A stretch of 64,000 nucleotides of DNA from Vibrio furnissii CIP 102972 (GTDB lineage Bacteria; Pseudomonadota; Gammaproteobacteria; Enterobacterales; Vibrionaceae), in NCBI RefSeq assembly GCF_000176175.1, contig NZ_ACZP01000014.1, positions 1,054,001 to 1,118,000 on the forward strand, in the 5' to 3' direction. Both the position numbers and the translations under genes were made by a program. Positions 18,273-26,830 of this stretch are shown one piece after another. The number at the start of each line of letters is the position of its first letter. Position 1 is the stretch's first letter. The notes beneath the pieces were generated by a model. That model searched no databases. It was not told where the DNA came from and saw nothing but the letters and a program-made list of their open reading frames with translations.

Positions 18273-20064
18273 GTTCGGGGTAATCCATCTGCTCGATGCG
18301 TTCAATAAACGCTTTGGCAGGCAGGGGTTTCGAATAGTAATACCCTTGGTACTCGTCGCAGCCTTCAATGGCCAACAAATGCAGTTGATTGTGGTTATTC
18401 ACCCCTTCTGCCGTCACCACTTTTCCCATATTGTGCCCAAGCTGAATAATGGTACGCACCAGCATGTGATCGTCATGGTTGTTGACGCAATTGTCGACGA
18501 ATGACTTGTCAATTTTCAAGACGTCAATCGGAAGCTGGCTGAGGTAGTTCAGTGAAGAATAAGCCACGCCGAAATCATCAATCGCAATGCGAATTCCAAG
18601 GGTGCGCAAGTCCTGACAAGTTTCACTCACGTTCTGTGGTTGCTGCATCAATGTGGTTTCGGTGATCTCCAGTTGCAATAATTTCGGATCCAGATGCGTT
18701 TCTCGCAGCGCTTTGGTCACCACATTAAAGATATCGTCGTAGAGAAACTGCACGGTGGAAACATTCACCGCGATGCAGATGTTGTGTCCGGTGATCTGCC
18801 ACGCTTTGGCTTGCTTGCAAGCTGTCTCTATCACCCAGCGGCCAATCGGAATGATCTGTTGGCTTTTCTCGGCCAAGCCGACAAATTCCTCGGGCGAGAT
18901 TAATCCTAAATCGGGATGGTGCCAGCGAATCAGCGCTTCGGCGCTGTGTACTTCGCCAGTTTTAATGTCGACTTTGGGTTGGTAGTTCAGGGTTAACTGC
19001 TGTTTTTCAATCGCATTGCTGAGTTCGCGTTCCAACTGATAGTTGCGAATGGTTTCACCAATCAGCTCTTCGTCGAAATGTTGAATGATGTTGTTGCCTT
19101 TTTGTTTGGCGCGCAGCACGGCAATATCAACGTTACGACACCAAATATCGCTGTCGTGCATCGCATCTTCAAACAGTGCAATCCCGATGCTCATCGTCAT
19201 GTGATAGCTGCGGTTGTCGAGCTTAAAGCCTTGGCTGCATGCATCCAAAATGTAATGCGCCACCTGGTCCGCGTAGAAACGAATGTCGTATTGGTCTTTC
19301 AAAATAATTGCGAACTCATCACCGCTCATGCGGTACAAGTCCACCCGTGAAAAATCGAGTCCTTTCAGGCGTTTAGCCAGTTCAAACAGCAGCTTATCTC
19401 CTTGCTGGTGGCCCAAGCTGTCGTTGATCAATTTGAAATCGTCGATATCCAGTTGCAGCAGGGCGTAGTGTGTCTCGGTGTCACGCTGACGTTCAAGTGC
19501 TTTGGTGTCACGGGTAAACGCTTTGCGGTTTGCCAGTTTGGTGAGAAAGTCGGTGTAGCTGTCGCGGCGATAGCGCTCCAGTTGACGCTGCAATTTCTGT
19601 TTGTAATAGACGCCGACGGTCGCAAAAAAGGCAATGGCCGCCAGCTCGACGGCATCTTCTGTAAATTGATAAAACGGCGGCGTGCCGATTTTCTGATATT
19701 GCAGGTAGCTCCCAATCAGCAAAATGGCAGACACAAATGGCCACAGTGAGCCAGGAAACAGCACCAAATAGGTCAATGGAATCAGAAGAAATGACTCTTC
19801 TATGGCGTCGAGTGTGAGTGGCTCAAAATAGCTGCCCACTAAAATGACCGCAATAGACCCCATCGCCGCCAATCGTTTCGTCCAACGATGACGGCTGATC
19901 AGCGCGATCAACATCAAGGCCGGGTAGGCATAGTAATATTGCACCGCAGTGTGATGCTCGGTGAGCAAGGTGTAGCTAATGACGGAAACGGAGAGCAGAT
20001 ACAACAACGTAATAACGAAACGCGTACCTAATCCCGAACCTGACTGAATTGACGTCGATGCCAT
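18250..20064 (-). CDS. Membrane GGDEF-EAL protein
   Basis: A 604-residue protein with five or six N-terminal membrane helices (about residues 13-155), then GGDEF and EAL domains. The GGDEF signature reads SGDEF (residues 247-251), a variant that can still be catalytic; upstream YTDFLTKLANRKAF and DIDDFKLINDSLGHQQGD are intact. The EAL domain has E376-A-L, EITETTL, DDFGVAYSSL and EGVNN in place of the usual EGVET, so the phosphodiesterase may be weakened. The frame is open to 20220, but ATG 20064 with a GGGAT ribosome site is more likely. It probably adjusts c-di-GMP levels. Confidence 0.82.
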   Translation of the reverse strand: MASTSIQSGSGLGTRFVITLLYLLSVSVISYTLLTEHHTAVQYYYAYPALMLIALISRHRWTKRLAAMGSIAVILVGSYFEPLTLDAIEESFLLIPLTYLVLFPGSLWPFVSAILLIGSYLQYQKIGTPPFYQFTEDAVELAAIAFFATVGVYYKQKLQRQLERYRRDSYTDFLTKLANRKAFTRDTKALERQRDTETHYALLQLDIDDFKLINDSLGHQQGDKLLFELAKRLKGLDFSRVDLYRMSGDEFAIILKDQYDIRFYADQVAHYILDACSQGFKLDNRSYHMTMSIGIALFEDAMHDSDIWCRNVDIAVLRAKQKGNNIIQHFDEELIGETIRNYQLERELSNAIEKQQLTLNYQPKVDIKTGEVHSAEALIRWHHPDLGLISPEEFVGLAEKSQQIIPIGRWVIETACKQAKAWQITGHNICIAVNVSTVQFLYDDIFNVVTKALRETHLDPKLLQLEITETTLMQQPQNVSETCQDLRTLGIRIAIDDFGVAYSSLNYLSQLPIDVLKIDKSFVDNCVNNHDDHMLVRTIIQLGHNMGKVVTAEGVNNHNQLHLLAIEGCDEYQGYYYSKPLPAKAFIERIEQMDYPEPTRLLAQ

Positions 20065-20311
20065 ATGGATCCCGTGTGAGTCGCGTTTACGCCGCAAATG
20101 AAACCATGTGCAGCAATGATTTTGGATTATGTTTGGAATTGTAGTCCTAGTTCTGTAGGGGCAAAGCCGACTCAAGTCAAAAGCCATCGCTTTATGGACA
20201 AAGTTGTGAGGCATTCTCACTAAAGAGACGTATTTAAAAATTCGTTAACTTTTGATGTAGTTCAAAAGGTTGAAAAATGAGCGTTTTTAGGCGGGATCAT
20301 GCGCAGTAAAA

Positions 20312-20331
20312 AGCCCTCCGAATGGAGGGCT
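20312..20331 (-). terminator. Rho-independent terminator of the dCMP deaminase gene
   Basis: AGCCCTCC/GGAGGGCT stem with a GAAT loop and a T-run on the minus strand, right after the stop at 20336. Confidence 0.85.
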
Positions 20332-20335
20332 GATA

Positions 20336-20800
20336 TTATTTATGGATTTCACTGATGGGTTGAAGCTCGTGAACGGGCAGCCAGTTCACCTTCACGCCCG
20401 CTTGCAGGAACATATCCTGACTCACTTTAATTTTGTCTCCCCAGCGAGACAAAAAGTCTGCCGATTGCTCTGGGCAATGCACCGCAGAAATACCAGTTTG
20501 AATGATCTTGGCTGCGCAGTTGGGACAAGGGAAATGAGTGACGTAGATTTCACAGCCATCTAGATCGCGCTTGGCAAACAAGATGGCGTTCTCTTCCGCA
20601 TGCAAGGTTTTGAGATATTTCATATCACGATCGTCGGTGTTGGCACTATCGGAAATGCCATGTGGGTAGCCATTAAAGCCGACGGAGACGATACGGTTCT
20701 GTTTGGTAATCACGGCCCCAACTTGCGTGGAAGGGTCTTTACTCCACGAGCCAACAAGTTCTGCCATTTGGTAAAAGCGTTGTGCCCATTTAGAAATCAT
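20336..20800 (-). CDS. Deoxycytidylate (dCMP) deaminase family protein
   Basis: A 154-residue zinc deaminase that should convert dCMP to dUMP for thymidylate synthesis. The zinc site is complete: H67-A-E69 (catalytic Glu) and P-C92-x2-C95. The nucleotide-binding KDPSTQVGAV and GFNGYPHG motifs of dCMP deaminases are present. It is a single domain without the N-terminal kinase-like domain of phage-defence deaminases, so a housekeeping role is likely. It is monocistronic, with its own terminator. Confidence 0.85.
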   Translation of the reverse strand: MISKWAQRFYQMAELVGSWSKDPSTQVGAVITKQNRIVSVGFNGYPHGISDSANTDDRDMKYLKTLHAEENAILFAKRDLDGCEIYVTHFPCPNCAAKIIQTGISAVHCPEQSADFLSRWGDKIKVSQDMFLQAGVKVNWLPVHELQPISEIHK

Positions 20801-21125
20801 AGGATGGTTTCCTCAACAGAGTTAGCGGTCTATTTTGCCGATTGTGTGATCAAGATTGCTCCTAATATCCTTAATTTACCAAGGTGAGTCTAGGAAAATC
20901 TGGGCTTTATCCGCCAATGGAACCCAACTGCTTCCTGATTGCTCGGATTGGGGTGAGATCTGCATCAAACTTTGTGGACTGGGTGTATTTTAGCAATAGG
21001 GAATATTTGAGATTCGCTTTGTGAGATATTTCTTACGCGTGTTGTAAGATATTGTCCATTTTGAGTGAAGAGAAAAACGAGTTTGTTTTATTAACCTATT
21101 GAAATATATCAATATGATAAAATTT
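20801..21125. other. Intergenic region upstream of the CsrB-like RNA
   Basis: Contains the dCMP deaminase promoter and, at 21032-21048, the palindrome CTTAC-N7-GTAAG inside a longer near-symmetrical AT-rich stretch. A possible -35/-10 pair (TTAACC at 21091, TATGAT at 21113, 16-bp spacing) precedes the RNA. The palindrome has the letters of a GacA/VarA box (TGTAAG...CTTACA), but with its two halves in the opposite order. Confidence 0.45.
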
Positions 21126-21545
21126 CGCCCACTTTCTTGCTCAGTTGGATGTTGTGAGCCGCTTGCTGAAAATCTCCGATGTCGTAATCTCAAGTTGTCA
21201 GCAGGAAGCAGACACGGAACAGGAAAGACCCAAGGACAGGTCATCTTCAGGACGAAGATTCGATGATTCAGGATGAATGATCGGCATGGAAAGCGAAGGA
21301 CATTAGCTGGAAGCTTGGTAACTAGGATGGTTACAACGGATGGTTAATGGACAACTTAAAGGAATAAGGCGTGAATCTGTCAGGATGACGGATAAGGGAC
21401 ACCGCTAGGAAGGCGATGAAACGGAATGCGCTGAAGGATACAGCAGACTATCAAGGAATAGATGCAGGGAGCACCTATTAGTAGCCGGATTGCTGCGAGT
21501 AAGAACTGAACCCCACTAAGCGAAAGCTTAGTGGGGTTTTCTTTT
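21126..21545 (+). ncRNA. CsrB/CsrC-family regulatory RNA (CsrA sponge)
   Basis: A non-coding stretch holding about 23 GGA triplets between 21149 and 21490, many as AGGA, CAGGA or AAGGA in short hairpin-like contexts, the hallmark of CsrB-type RNAs that sequester the translational repressor CsrA. It ends in an excellent terminator: an 11-bp stem with a GAAA tetraloop and T-run at 21511-21545. No ORF with a ribosome site runs through it. The 5' end is uncertain; I placed it from a possible promoter at 21091-21118, giving about 420 nt, close to the size of known vibrio Csr RNAs. Vibrios carry several such RNAs, activated by VarS/VarA. Which copy this is cannot be said. Confidence 0.88.
21511..21545 (+). 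terminator. Terminator of the CsrB-like RNA
   Basis: CCCCACTAAGC/GCTTAGTGGGG stem, GAAA loop, followed by TTTTCTTTT. Confidence 0.93.
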
Positions 21546-21624
21546 ATCTGCGCTGACATAACGTGTGGTTCCTTGTGGCACGTTGTCGTCATGACAATAA
21601 TCTCGATTGCGTGAGGCGAGAAGG

Positions 21625-22269
21625 ATGAATGATAATGTGCCCATCCGCCTGACGGCGTCAGGCCAACCGAATAATGAGAGCGAACACGACGTGGAGAAAA
21701 CCTCTGAGTTCTTGCTGAAATCCCTAAAAGATCACCCTGAACCTTACCTGTCGATTGGCACTTTACTGGAGTTGCTGAAACGACGTTCTTACGGGGCACT
21801 GCTGATCATGCTCAGCTTGGCTGGGTTGATTCCGGGCATCTCTTTTTTTGCCGGGTTTGCGATTTTCCTATTGGGGTTGCAGCTTGCTTTGGGGCTACAA
21901 GCGCCGCGTTTGCCGCGTCTCATTCAAAAGCGCAAACTGCATCGCCAGAAAACCATTCGCTTCATTGAAGAGTTATTGCCGTGGTTTGAACGTGTGGAAC
22001 ACTACATCAAACCGCGTTGGGCGCCGCTTTCCAATGCGTTGGCGCGCCGCGTGATTGGTCTCATCATCTGCGTGCTGGCGGCGGTCGCTGTACTGCCACT
22101 GCCGTTTGTGAACTTTCCACCGAACATTGCCATTATCTTTTTTGCGCTCGGCATCATTGAGCGCGATGGTCTGTTTTTGGTCATCGGTAGCGCGATCAGC
22201 GTCCTTGCGTTGTGGGTTGGCTATCTTCTGGTGCGTATAGCGATGAACTCGCTGATGCTGGTATTATGA
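21625..22269 (+). CDS. ExoD-family membrane protein
   Basis: A roughly 214-residue protein of the ExoD (exopolysaccharide synthesis) family. It has an N-terminal soluble part, paired hydrophobic segments around GALLIMLSLAGLIPGISFFAGFAIFLLGLQLALG, a basic middle (HRQKTIRFIEELLPWFERVEHYIKPR), and three or four further helices. The start is uncertain: ATG 21625 touches its AAGG, GTG 21637 is better spaced, and TTG 21607 is also in frame. ExoD was linked to exopolysaccharide and alkali tolerance in rhizobia; its role here is unknown. It lies 35 bp before the original start of yhfA and was probably cotranscribed with it before the insertions. Confidence 0.75.
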   Translation: MNDNVPIRLTASGQPNNESEHDVEKTSEFLLKSLKDHPEPYLSIGTLLELLKRRSYGALLIMLSLAGLIPGISFFAGFAIFLLGLQLALGLQAPRLPRLIQKRKLHRQKTIRFIEELLPWFERVEHYIKPRWAPLSNALARRVIGLIICVLAAVAVLPLPFVNFPPNIAIIFFALGIIERDGLFLVIGSAISVLALWVGYLLVRIAMNSLMLVL

Positions 22270-22303
22270 CGCCACAATCTTCTGGTTAAGATGAGTAGTA
22301 AAA

Positions 22304-22429
22304 ATGGAAGCACAAGTTAAGTGGGTCGAAGCGTTTAAATTTATCGGACAATCTCAATCGGGTCATTCCATCGTGATGGATGGCAGCGGCGGCGCAACAG
22401 CGCCAAGTCCGATGGAAATTGGCGGGTAG
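22304..22429 (+). pseudogene. yhfA: Native 5' end of yhfA, cut off by insertion (copy A)
   Basis: A 41-codon open frame matching the N-terminus of YhfA (MEAQVKWVEAFKFIG... SPMEI), with host-like GC content. Translation stops two codons after the SPMEI block because foreign DNA begins at about 22420. Its 3' partner is the distal part of the gene at 32305-32593. It sits 35 bp after the ExoD gene, which is the likely ancestral order exoD-yhfA-DUF1294. Confidence 0.85.
22409..22419 (+). repeat. Insertion core site, copy A
   Basis: CCGATGGAAAT, encoding the SPMEM block of yhfA. Host sequence stops here. The matching sites are 28498-28508 and 32294-32304. Confidence 0.75.
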
Positions 22430-22699
22430 AGCTGGAATTTAACATTTTAGATACATTTTCCCCTGCATTTCTATCTACCCTTGCTCCTTCTTAAGTTAAA
22501 CCCTATCAACATTCCAAGTTGTTTCAGATTAATTTTGAAACTTAATCTGTGGTTGAAATTGTGTTCTCTAACAAAGTAAAGAATATCAACTACGTATATA
22601 GTGGGAATTTGGTTGAAAGTGCCTTAATTTTCCAATGATTTAGGTTATTTCAAATCAATATAACTAATAAATTCAATTCCCAGTTGGTATAGGCAGAAT
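22430..22699 (+). other. Leader of cassette 1
   Basis: A 270-bp AT-rich stretch with no gene; it presumably contains the promoter of the AAA_13 gene and the left end of the cassette. Confidence 0.4.
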
Positions 22700-24856
22700 A
22701 TGATTACACAAATAAACCTTAGTGATGTAGCAAGTTATCGAAACACAACATCGCTCAATACAGACAAGAAAGTGAACATAATCTATGGCTTAAACGGGGC
22801 GGGGAAAAGTACTTTCTCTAACTACTTTTACCAACCATGTGACGGGAAATACCATAAATGTTCGCATACTGATGATGGTTCAAAAATTCTTGTTTATAAT
22901 CAGAAGTTTATTAAAGATGTCTTTTATGACAAAGACTTAATAAATGGCATTTTTAGCCTTTCAAGCGAAAACAAAAAAGCAAAAGAAAGAGTAGAGCAGT
23001 TTGGGATTCAGATCGAGCAACTAAATGAAAAGAGTACTGGTTTCCAGACTGAAATCGATAAGGAAAACGAGTCCTTAAAAAAGGCAAAAGATACTGCTGA
23101 AACTAATGCGTGGGAGATAAAGAAGAACTACTCAGGTGGGGATCGTGTTCTGGAATTTTGCCTTGAACGGTTAATGGGTAAAAAAGAAACATTATTCAAT
23201 CACCTTGTATCAGTTCCTTTACCTGCCATTAAGCCAACAAAAACGATTGAAATGCTCAAAGAGGAAGTTGCGGCAATTGAGGGGGATAAAGCTACCACTT
23301 ATTCAATCTTGCCTAAAATCACATTGTCTGAACTTTCAACAGAAGAATTGATACTACTCAAAGAGATAGTAATAGGTAATGAAGATAGTCCGATTTCAAA
23401 ATTGATTAATCAGTTAAAAAATTCCGATTGGGTTAGTAGTGGTTTGCAATACCTTGCCGAGATTGAGGATGATACTTGTCCATTCTGTCAATCGAAAACT
23501 ATTACACCTGAATTAATCAATCAGATACAAAACTACTTTGATGAATCATATGAAGAAAGTAAGACTAAAATCGAAGAGATAGTTACAAAATATAAAGGGA
23601 TCGTTGAGTCACTAACTTCTTTTGATAACTACAAAACCTCTCCGTTCTGTGCAGATTCCCTTGCAGAGATGACCGAGATATATGGGCTAATTTCTGGTGC
23701 GTTAAATGCAAACTTGCAAAAGATTGAGCAAAAAAAACAGACTCTAAGTTTGCAAATTGAGTTAGAAGAGTTTGTCGAGCACATCGAAAAATTCAATGAA
23801 CTTGTGGACACAGTAAATGACAACATAGTCATTCATAACAAAAAAGTTAATAACTCTGAAGCTGAGAAGGGCAAAATCAAGAAGCAATTTTGGCAAATTG
23901 TACGATGGGAATACGATCAGACTATCAAAGCGTATGAGTTAGCTCAAAAAGATAGTAATGACAAAACAACTACGCTGAAAGCTGACAAGGATAAGGTCGA
24001 TACTGAGGTAGTTAAACTTGAAGCACAAAGAAAACAGCAACAGAAACAAACAGTCAATATCGAAGAATCTATTGTAAATATCAATAAAGGGCTTGTAGAT
24101 ATCGGTATTACCGATTTTTATATCGAGAAGTATGAAGAAGACCTGTATCGAATTGTAAGGACTGGTTCTAATGCTCCAATCTTTTCATCACTTTCAGAGG
24201 GTGAGAAGATGATCATTAGTTTTCTGTACTTTCGTGAGTTGTTCAAGGGTAAGCAAACTGCAGACGAAGGTAATGTGAAAAAAATTGCTGTGATTGATGA
24301 CCCAGTGTCAAGCTTGTCTCACATTTATGTTTATAACATTGGTCAACTTATCAAGAACGATTTCTTTAATGCTACAAACGTTGAACAAGTATTTGTACTT
24401 ACGCACAGCCTATACTTTTTCTATGAGCTTGTGGATTCAAAGCATGATAGAAGAGCAGAAACTCAATTACTTTTCAGATTGTCGAAGAACACGAAAGGCA
24501 CAAGAATTGAATCGATGAAGTATGAAGAAGTTCAGAATGATTATCAGTCATACTGGTCTGTCATTAATGATGAGCATCAACCGCCAGCATTGATCGCTAA
24601 CTGTATGCGAAATGTTATAGAGTATTTTTTCAACTTTGTTCAAAAAACAGATCTTAGTAATGTTGTTCAACATAAAAAACTAAAAGAAGTTAGATATCAA
24701 GCTTTTATACGTTATATCAACCGTGAGTCTCATTCCCTTGGACAGAACATAATTGACTTTAAGGAGTTCGATTATGCTGCATTTAAAGATGGATTGAGGT
24801 TAATATTTGAAGAGATGGGTTATCGAGAACACTATAAGAAAATGTCAAAGATATAG
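22700..24856 (+). CDS. AAA_13 family ATPase, RloC/PrrC-like candidate anticodon nuclease
   Basis: A 718-residue SMC/Rad50-like ATPase. Walker A is G-L-N-G-A-G-K-S (30-37). Two long coiled-coil arms flank a zinc hook C260-P-F-C263. The ABC signature LSEGEK is at 498-503 and Walker B IDDP at 532-535, followed by the D-loop SSL. The C-terminal part contains R637-x3-E641 and R671-x6-H678 (in INRESHS), resembling the Arg-Glu-His active site and HEPN fold of PrrC/RloC tRNA anticodon nucleases. Length and layout fit RloC, which has a zinc hook. I infer a defence role in which the ATPase senses infection and the C-terminus cuts RNA. Low GC and a position inside split yhfA point to horizontal origin. 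Confidence 0.7.
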   Translation: MITQINLSDVASYRNTTSLNTDKKVNIIYGLNGAGKSTFSNYFYQPCDGKYHKCSHTDDGSKILVYNQKFIKDVFYDKDLINGIFSLSSENKKAKERVEQFGIQIEQLNEKSTGFQTEIDKENESLKKAKDTAETNAWEIKKNYSGGDRVLEFCLERLMGKKETLFNHLVSVPLPAIKPTKTIEMLKEEVAAIEGDKATTYSILPKITLSELSTEELILLKEIVIGNEDSPISKLINQLKNSDWVSSGLQYLAEIEDDTCPFCQSKTITPELINQIQNYFDESYEESKTKIEEIVTKYKGIVESLTSFDNYKTSPFCADSLAEMTEIYGLISGALNANLQKIEQKKQTLSLQIELEEFVEHIEKFNELVDTVNDNIVIHNKKVNNSEAEKGKIKKQFWQIVRWEYDQTIKAYELAQKDSNDKTTTLKADKDKVDTEVVKLEAQRKQQQKQTVNIEESIVNINKGLVDIGITDFYIEKYEEDLYRIVRTGSNAPIFSSLSEGEKMIISFLYFRELFKGKQTADEGNVKKIAVIDDPVSSLSHIYVYNIGQLIKNDFFNATNVEQVFVLTHSLYFFYELVDSKHDRRAETQLLFRLSKNTKGTRIESMKYEEVQNDYQSYWSVINDEHQPPALIANCMRNVIEYFFNFVQKTDLSNVVQHKKLKEVRYQAFIRYINRESHSLGQNIIDFKEFDYAAFKDGLRLIFEEMGYREHYKKMSKI

Positions 24857-24868
24857 GAACTTTTAAAA

Positions 24869-24921
24869 GCCACTCTACTGAGTGGCCTTATGTTTATAAA
24901 TAACCTAAGTACAAGGTTATT
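24869..24921. terminator. Double hairpin between convergent cassette 1 genes
   Basis: First hairpin GCCACTC/GAGTGGC (24869-24886, loop TACT). Second hairpin AATAACCT/AGGTTATT (24899-24921). The pair separates the AAA_13 gene from the convergent DUF262 gene. Confidence 0.65.
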
Positions 24922-24922
24922 A

Positions 24923-26647
24923 TCAAATTAGTAAGTCTTTGAGTTTTGAGGTTAAAATTGCTGAACGTAGTTCAATAAACTGATCATAGTTTTGAAGGCT
25001 AAGATCAGTGTCAGGAATGTGATGAGAAAACAAAAACTGTTCCTTTGTGATACCTGTTTTTTCTATCTCACTTTGCACCCATGCTTCGAGCGATTTGTCA
25101 TTTTTGGACATATTCTCATTTGCATCTAACATTTGTAGGTTTCTCAAAGAGTTGTAAGTGTACCATCCATATTGATCTTTACTTTCTTGGCTTAACGAAT
25201 CGAAGCTCGACTCTGGATGTAGATGATCTTTATGAAAATTGTTGTTTTTATAATCAAGGTTTGGATACAGCAGAGCTAATAGGGAAAATGCGTACTGATT
25301 GCTGTACTGAGTGTTCAGTAGCTCTTCAATAAACTCATCACTAATGCCAGTATCTTTTTTAATTTCTCTATTTATCGCATCAACTGGGAAAAGAGTTAGA
25401 TCTTCTTTTATAGGGTTGGAAGTTACATCAGAAGTAAATGCTTTACGAATCTGATTCAGTACAGAGTCTGATGTTCCACCAAAGAGACGCTTAACCAATG
25501 CAGTGTGCAACCACTTCTCAATAACTTTACGATCTTCTGCGTAGCAAGATTTAGTCACAAAGTTGTTTATTATCTTTCTGTGATAAATATAATAAACTAT
25601 TGGAATTACAGCATTTTTTGATGTTAATGTAGCATCGGTGAATCCAAAGGATTTGATAAGGTCGAACGTTGTTAAAATTGTGTCTCTGATATCATCCCAC
25701 TCGTTTTCAAAGTCTGATGCATTTGATTTTGAAAAATTTGTGACTTTGAACTTGATATCTTTACTGTGTAGGAAAAGAAAGCTTTTTAGTACGAGATCTT
25801 TTGAAATATAGAAGCCTTTATCTCTTATAGTATCTACTAAGCTATGAATTTCCTTTCGAGCATTTTTGGTTTCCCAGTTAGCAACAGCAATAGACATGAT
25901 TAAATCGGAGAAATTTAAAGGTTCACCACCACTATTTATCCTGATAAAAATATTTAATGCTTTGTCTATATCTTGTTCTTTTTCGAGGAAAAAGTTCACA
26001 ATCCTTTGTGAGTGAATGACATTTTTTAATCTCGATAATGAACGATATGAAAACTCATTGTTTTTGTATCCGTTTTCATCTAAATGCTGATTAAACTCAA
26101 AATCGTCACTGAGTCCGTAGATATCTGATACCTTAAACCAGCTTGAAGATGACTTCTCAACATCACTTTCCGTTAAAAACTTAAACTCATAAACTCTTCC
26201 ATCTTCTTCGTTTTGAAGTGGTTTAGTTAAGTTCAGGTACAGGTGACGAGTAGGGTAAACACGCTCACTATTTTCTTCTTTTAGTCGAGGAGTACGATAA
26301 GCGTAGCTACCTCTTAATCCAATATACAGTGAAGTTAAACGTTGTTGGCCATCTAAAACAGCGTGAAAATCATTGTGACCTGCCGTATTTACCTCTTCAT
26401 TATGAGTTTGATATCTCTGTCTAAAATTACGTATGAATCTGTAAAATTTGAACTTTTCCTTGGTTTCACCTTCGACTCTCCAAAAAAGGAACGAGCTAAT
26501 AGGATAATTCCTCATGATTGAATCAAAAAGCCATTCAATTTTGTCGTGTTTCCATTCAAATTCACGCTGTATAGAAGGTAAAAGGTATTTCTGTTTTTCA
26601 ATATTTTCGATAGCTTCGGCGATGGTGATAGGGGCTTCGAAAGACAT
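24923..26647 (-). CDS. DUF262-DUF1524 (GmrSD-like) protein
   Basis: A 574-residue protein. The N-terminal DUF262 (ParB/Srx-like NTPase) part has IQREFEW (26-32) and the nucleotide-binding VLDGQQRLTSL (D99-GQQR). The C-terminal DUF1524 HNH-like nuclease region has D474-H-L-H477-P followed by N and N/K positions (SLRNLQML, ENMSKND). This domain pair is that of GmrSD and BrxU, type IV enzymes that use nucleotides to cut modified phage DNA. I infer a similar defence role. The coding sequence is very AT-rich. It is on the same strand as the nuclease gene 183 bp upstream of it, so the two may form one unit. Confidence 0.78.
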   Translation of the reverse strand: MSFEAPITIAEAIENIEKQKYLLPSIQREFEWKHDKIEWLFDSIMRNYPISSFLFWRVEGETKEKFKFYRFIRNFRQRYQTHNEEVNTAGHNDFHAVLDGQQRLTSLYIGLRGSYAYRTPRLKEENSERVYPTRHLYLNLTKPLQNEEDGRVYEFKFLTESDVEKSSSSWFKVSDIYGLSDDFEFNQHLDENGYKNNEFSYRSLSRLKNVIHSQRIVNFFLEKEQDIDKALNIFIRINSGGEPLNFSDLIMSIAVANWETKNARKEIHSLVDTIRDKGFYISKDLVLKSFLFLHSKDIKFKVTNFSKSNASDFENEWDDIRDTILTTFDLIKSFGFTDATLTSKNAVIPIVYYIYHRKIINNFVTKSCYAEDRKVIEKWLHTALVKRLFGGTSDSVLNQIRKAFTSDVTSNPIKEDLTLFPVDAINREIKKDTGISDEFIEELLNTQYSNQYAFSLLALLYPNLDYKNNNFHKDHLHPESSFDSLSQESKDQYGWYTYNSLRNLQMLDANENMSKNDKSLEAWVQSEIEKTGITKEQFLFSHHIPDTDLSLQNYDQFIELRSAILTSKLKDLLI

Positions 26648-26830
26648 GCTTTGTCCTTATTTCTGATTGTTCTATTGTCGCAACATGAACGCCACAACGA
26701 TTGTTCTTAGAATGTATATGAATACAACATCTTCATACTAAAAATACACGGAATCAATGAAATGCAAAATTTGTAGGTAGGTTTGAGTGTGTATAGTTTT
26801 GGGAATCATAATTATATTAAAACTTTGAAT

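Noticed and set aside
21140..21510. GGA-rich stretch read as a possible repeat array or CRISPR
   Set aside because: The repeats are only three to five bases, irregularly spaced, and end in a terminator; this fits a Csr RNA, not a CRISPR.
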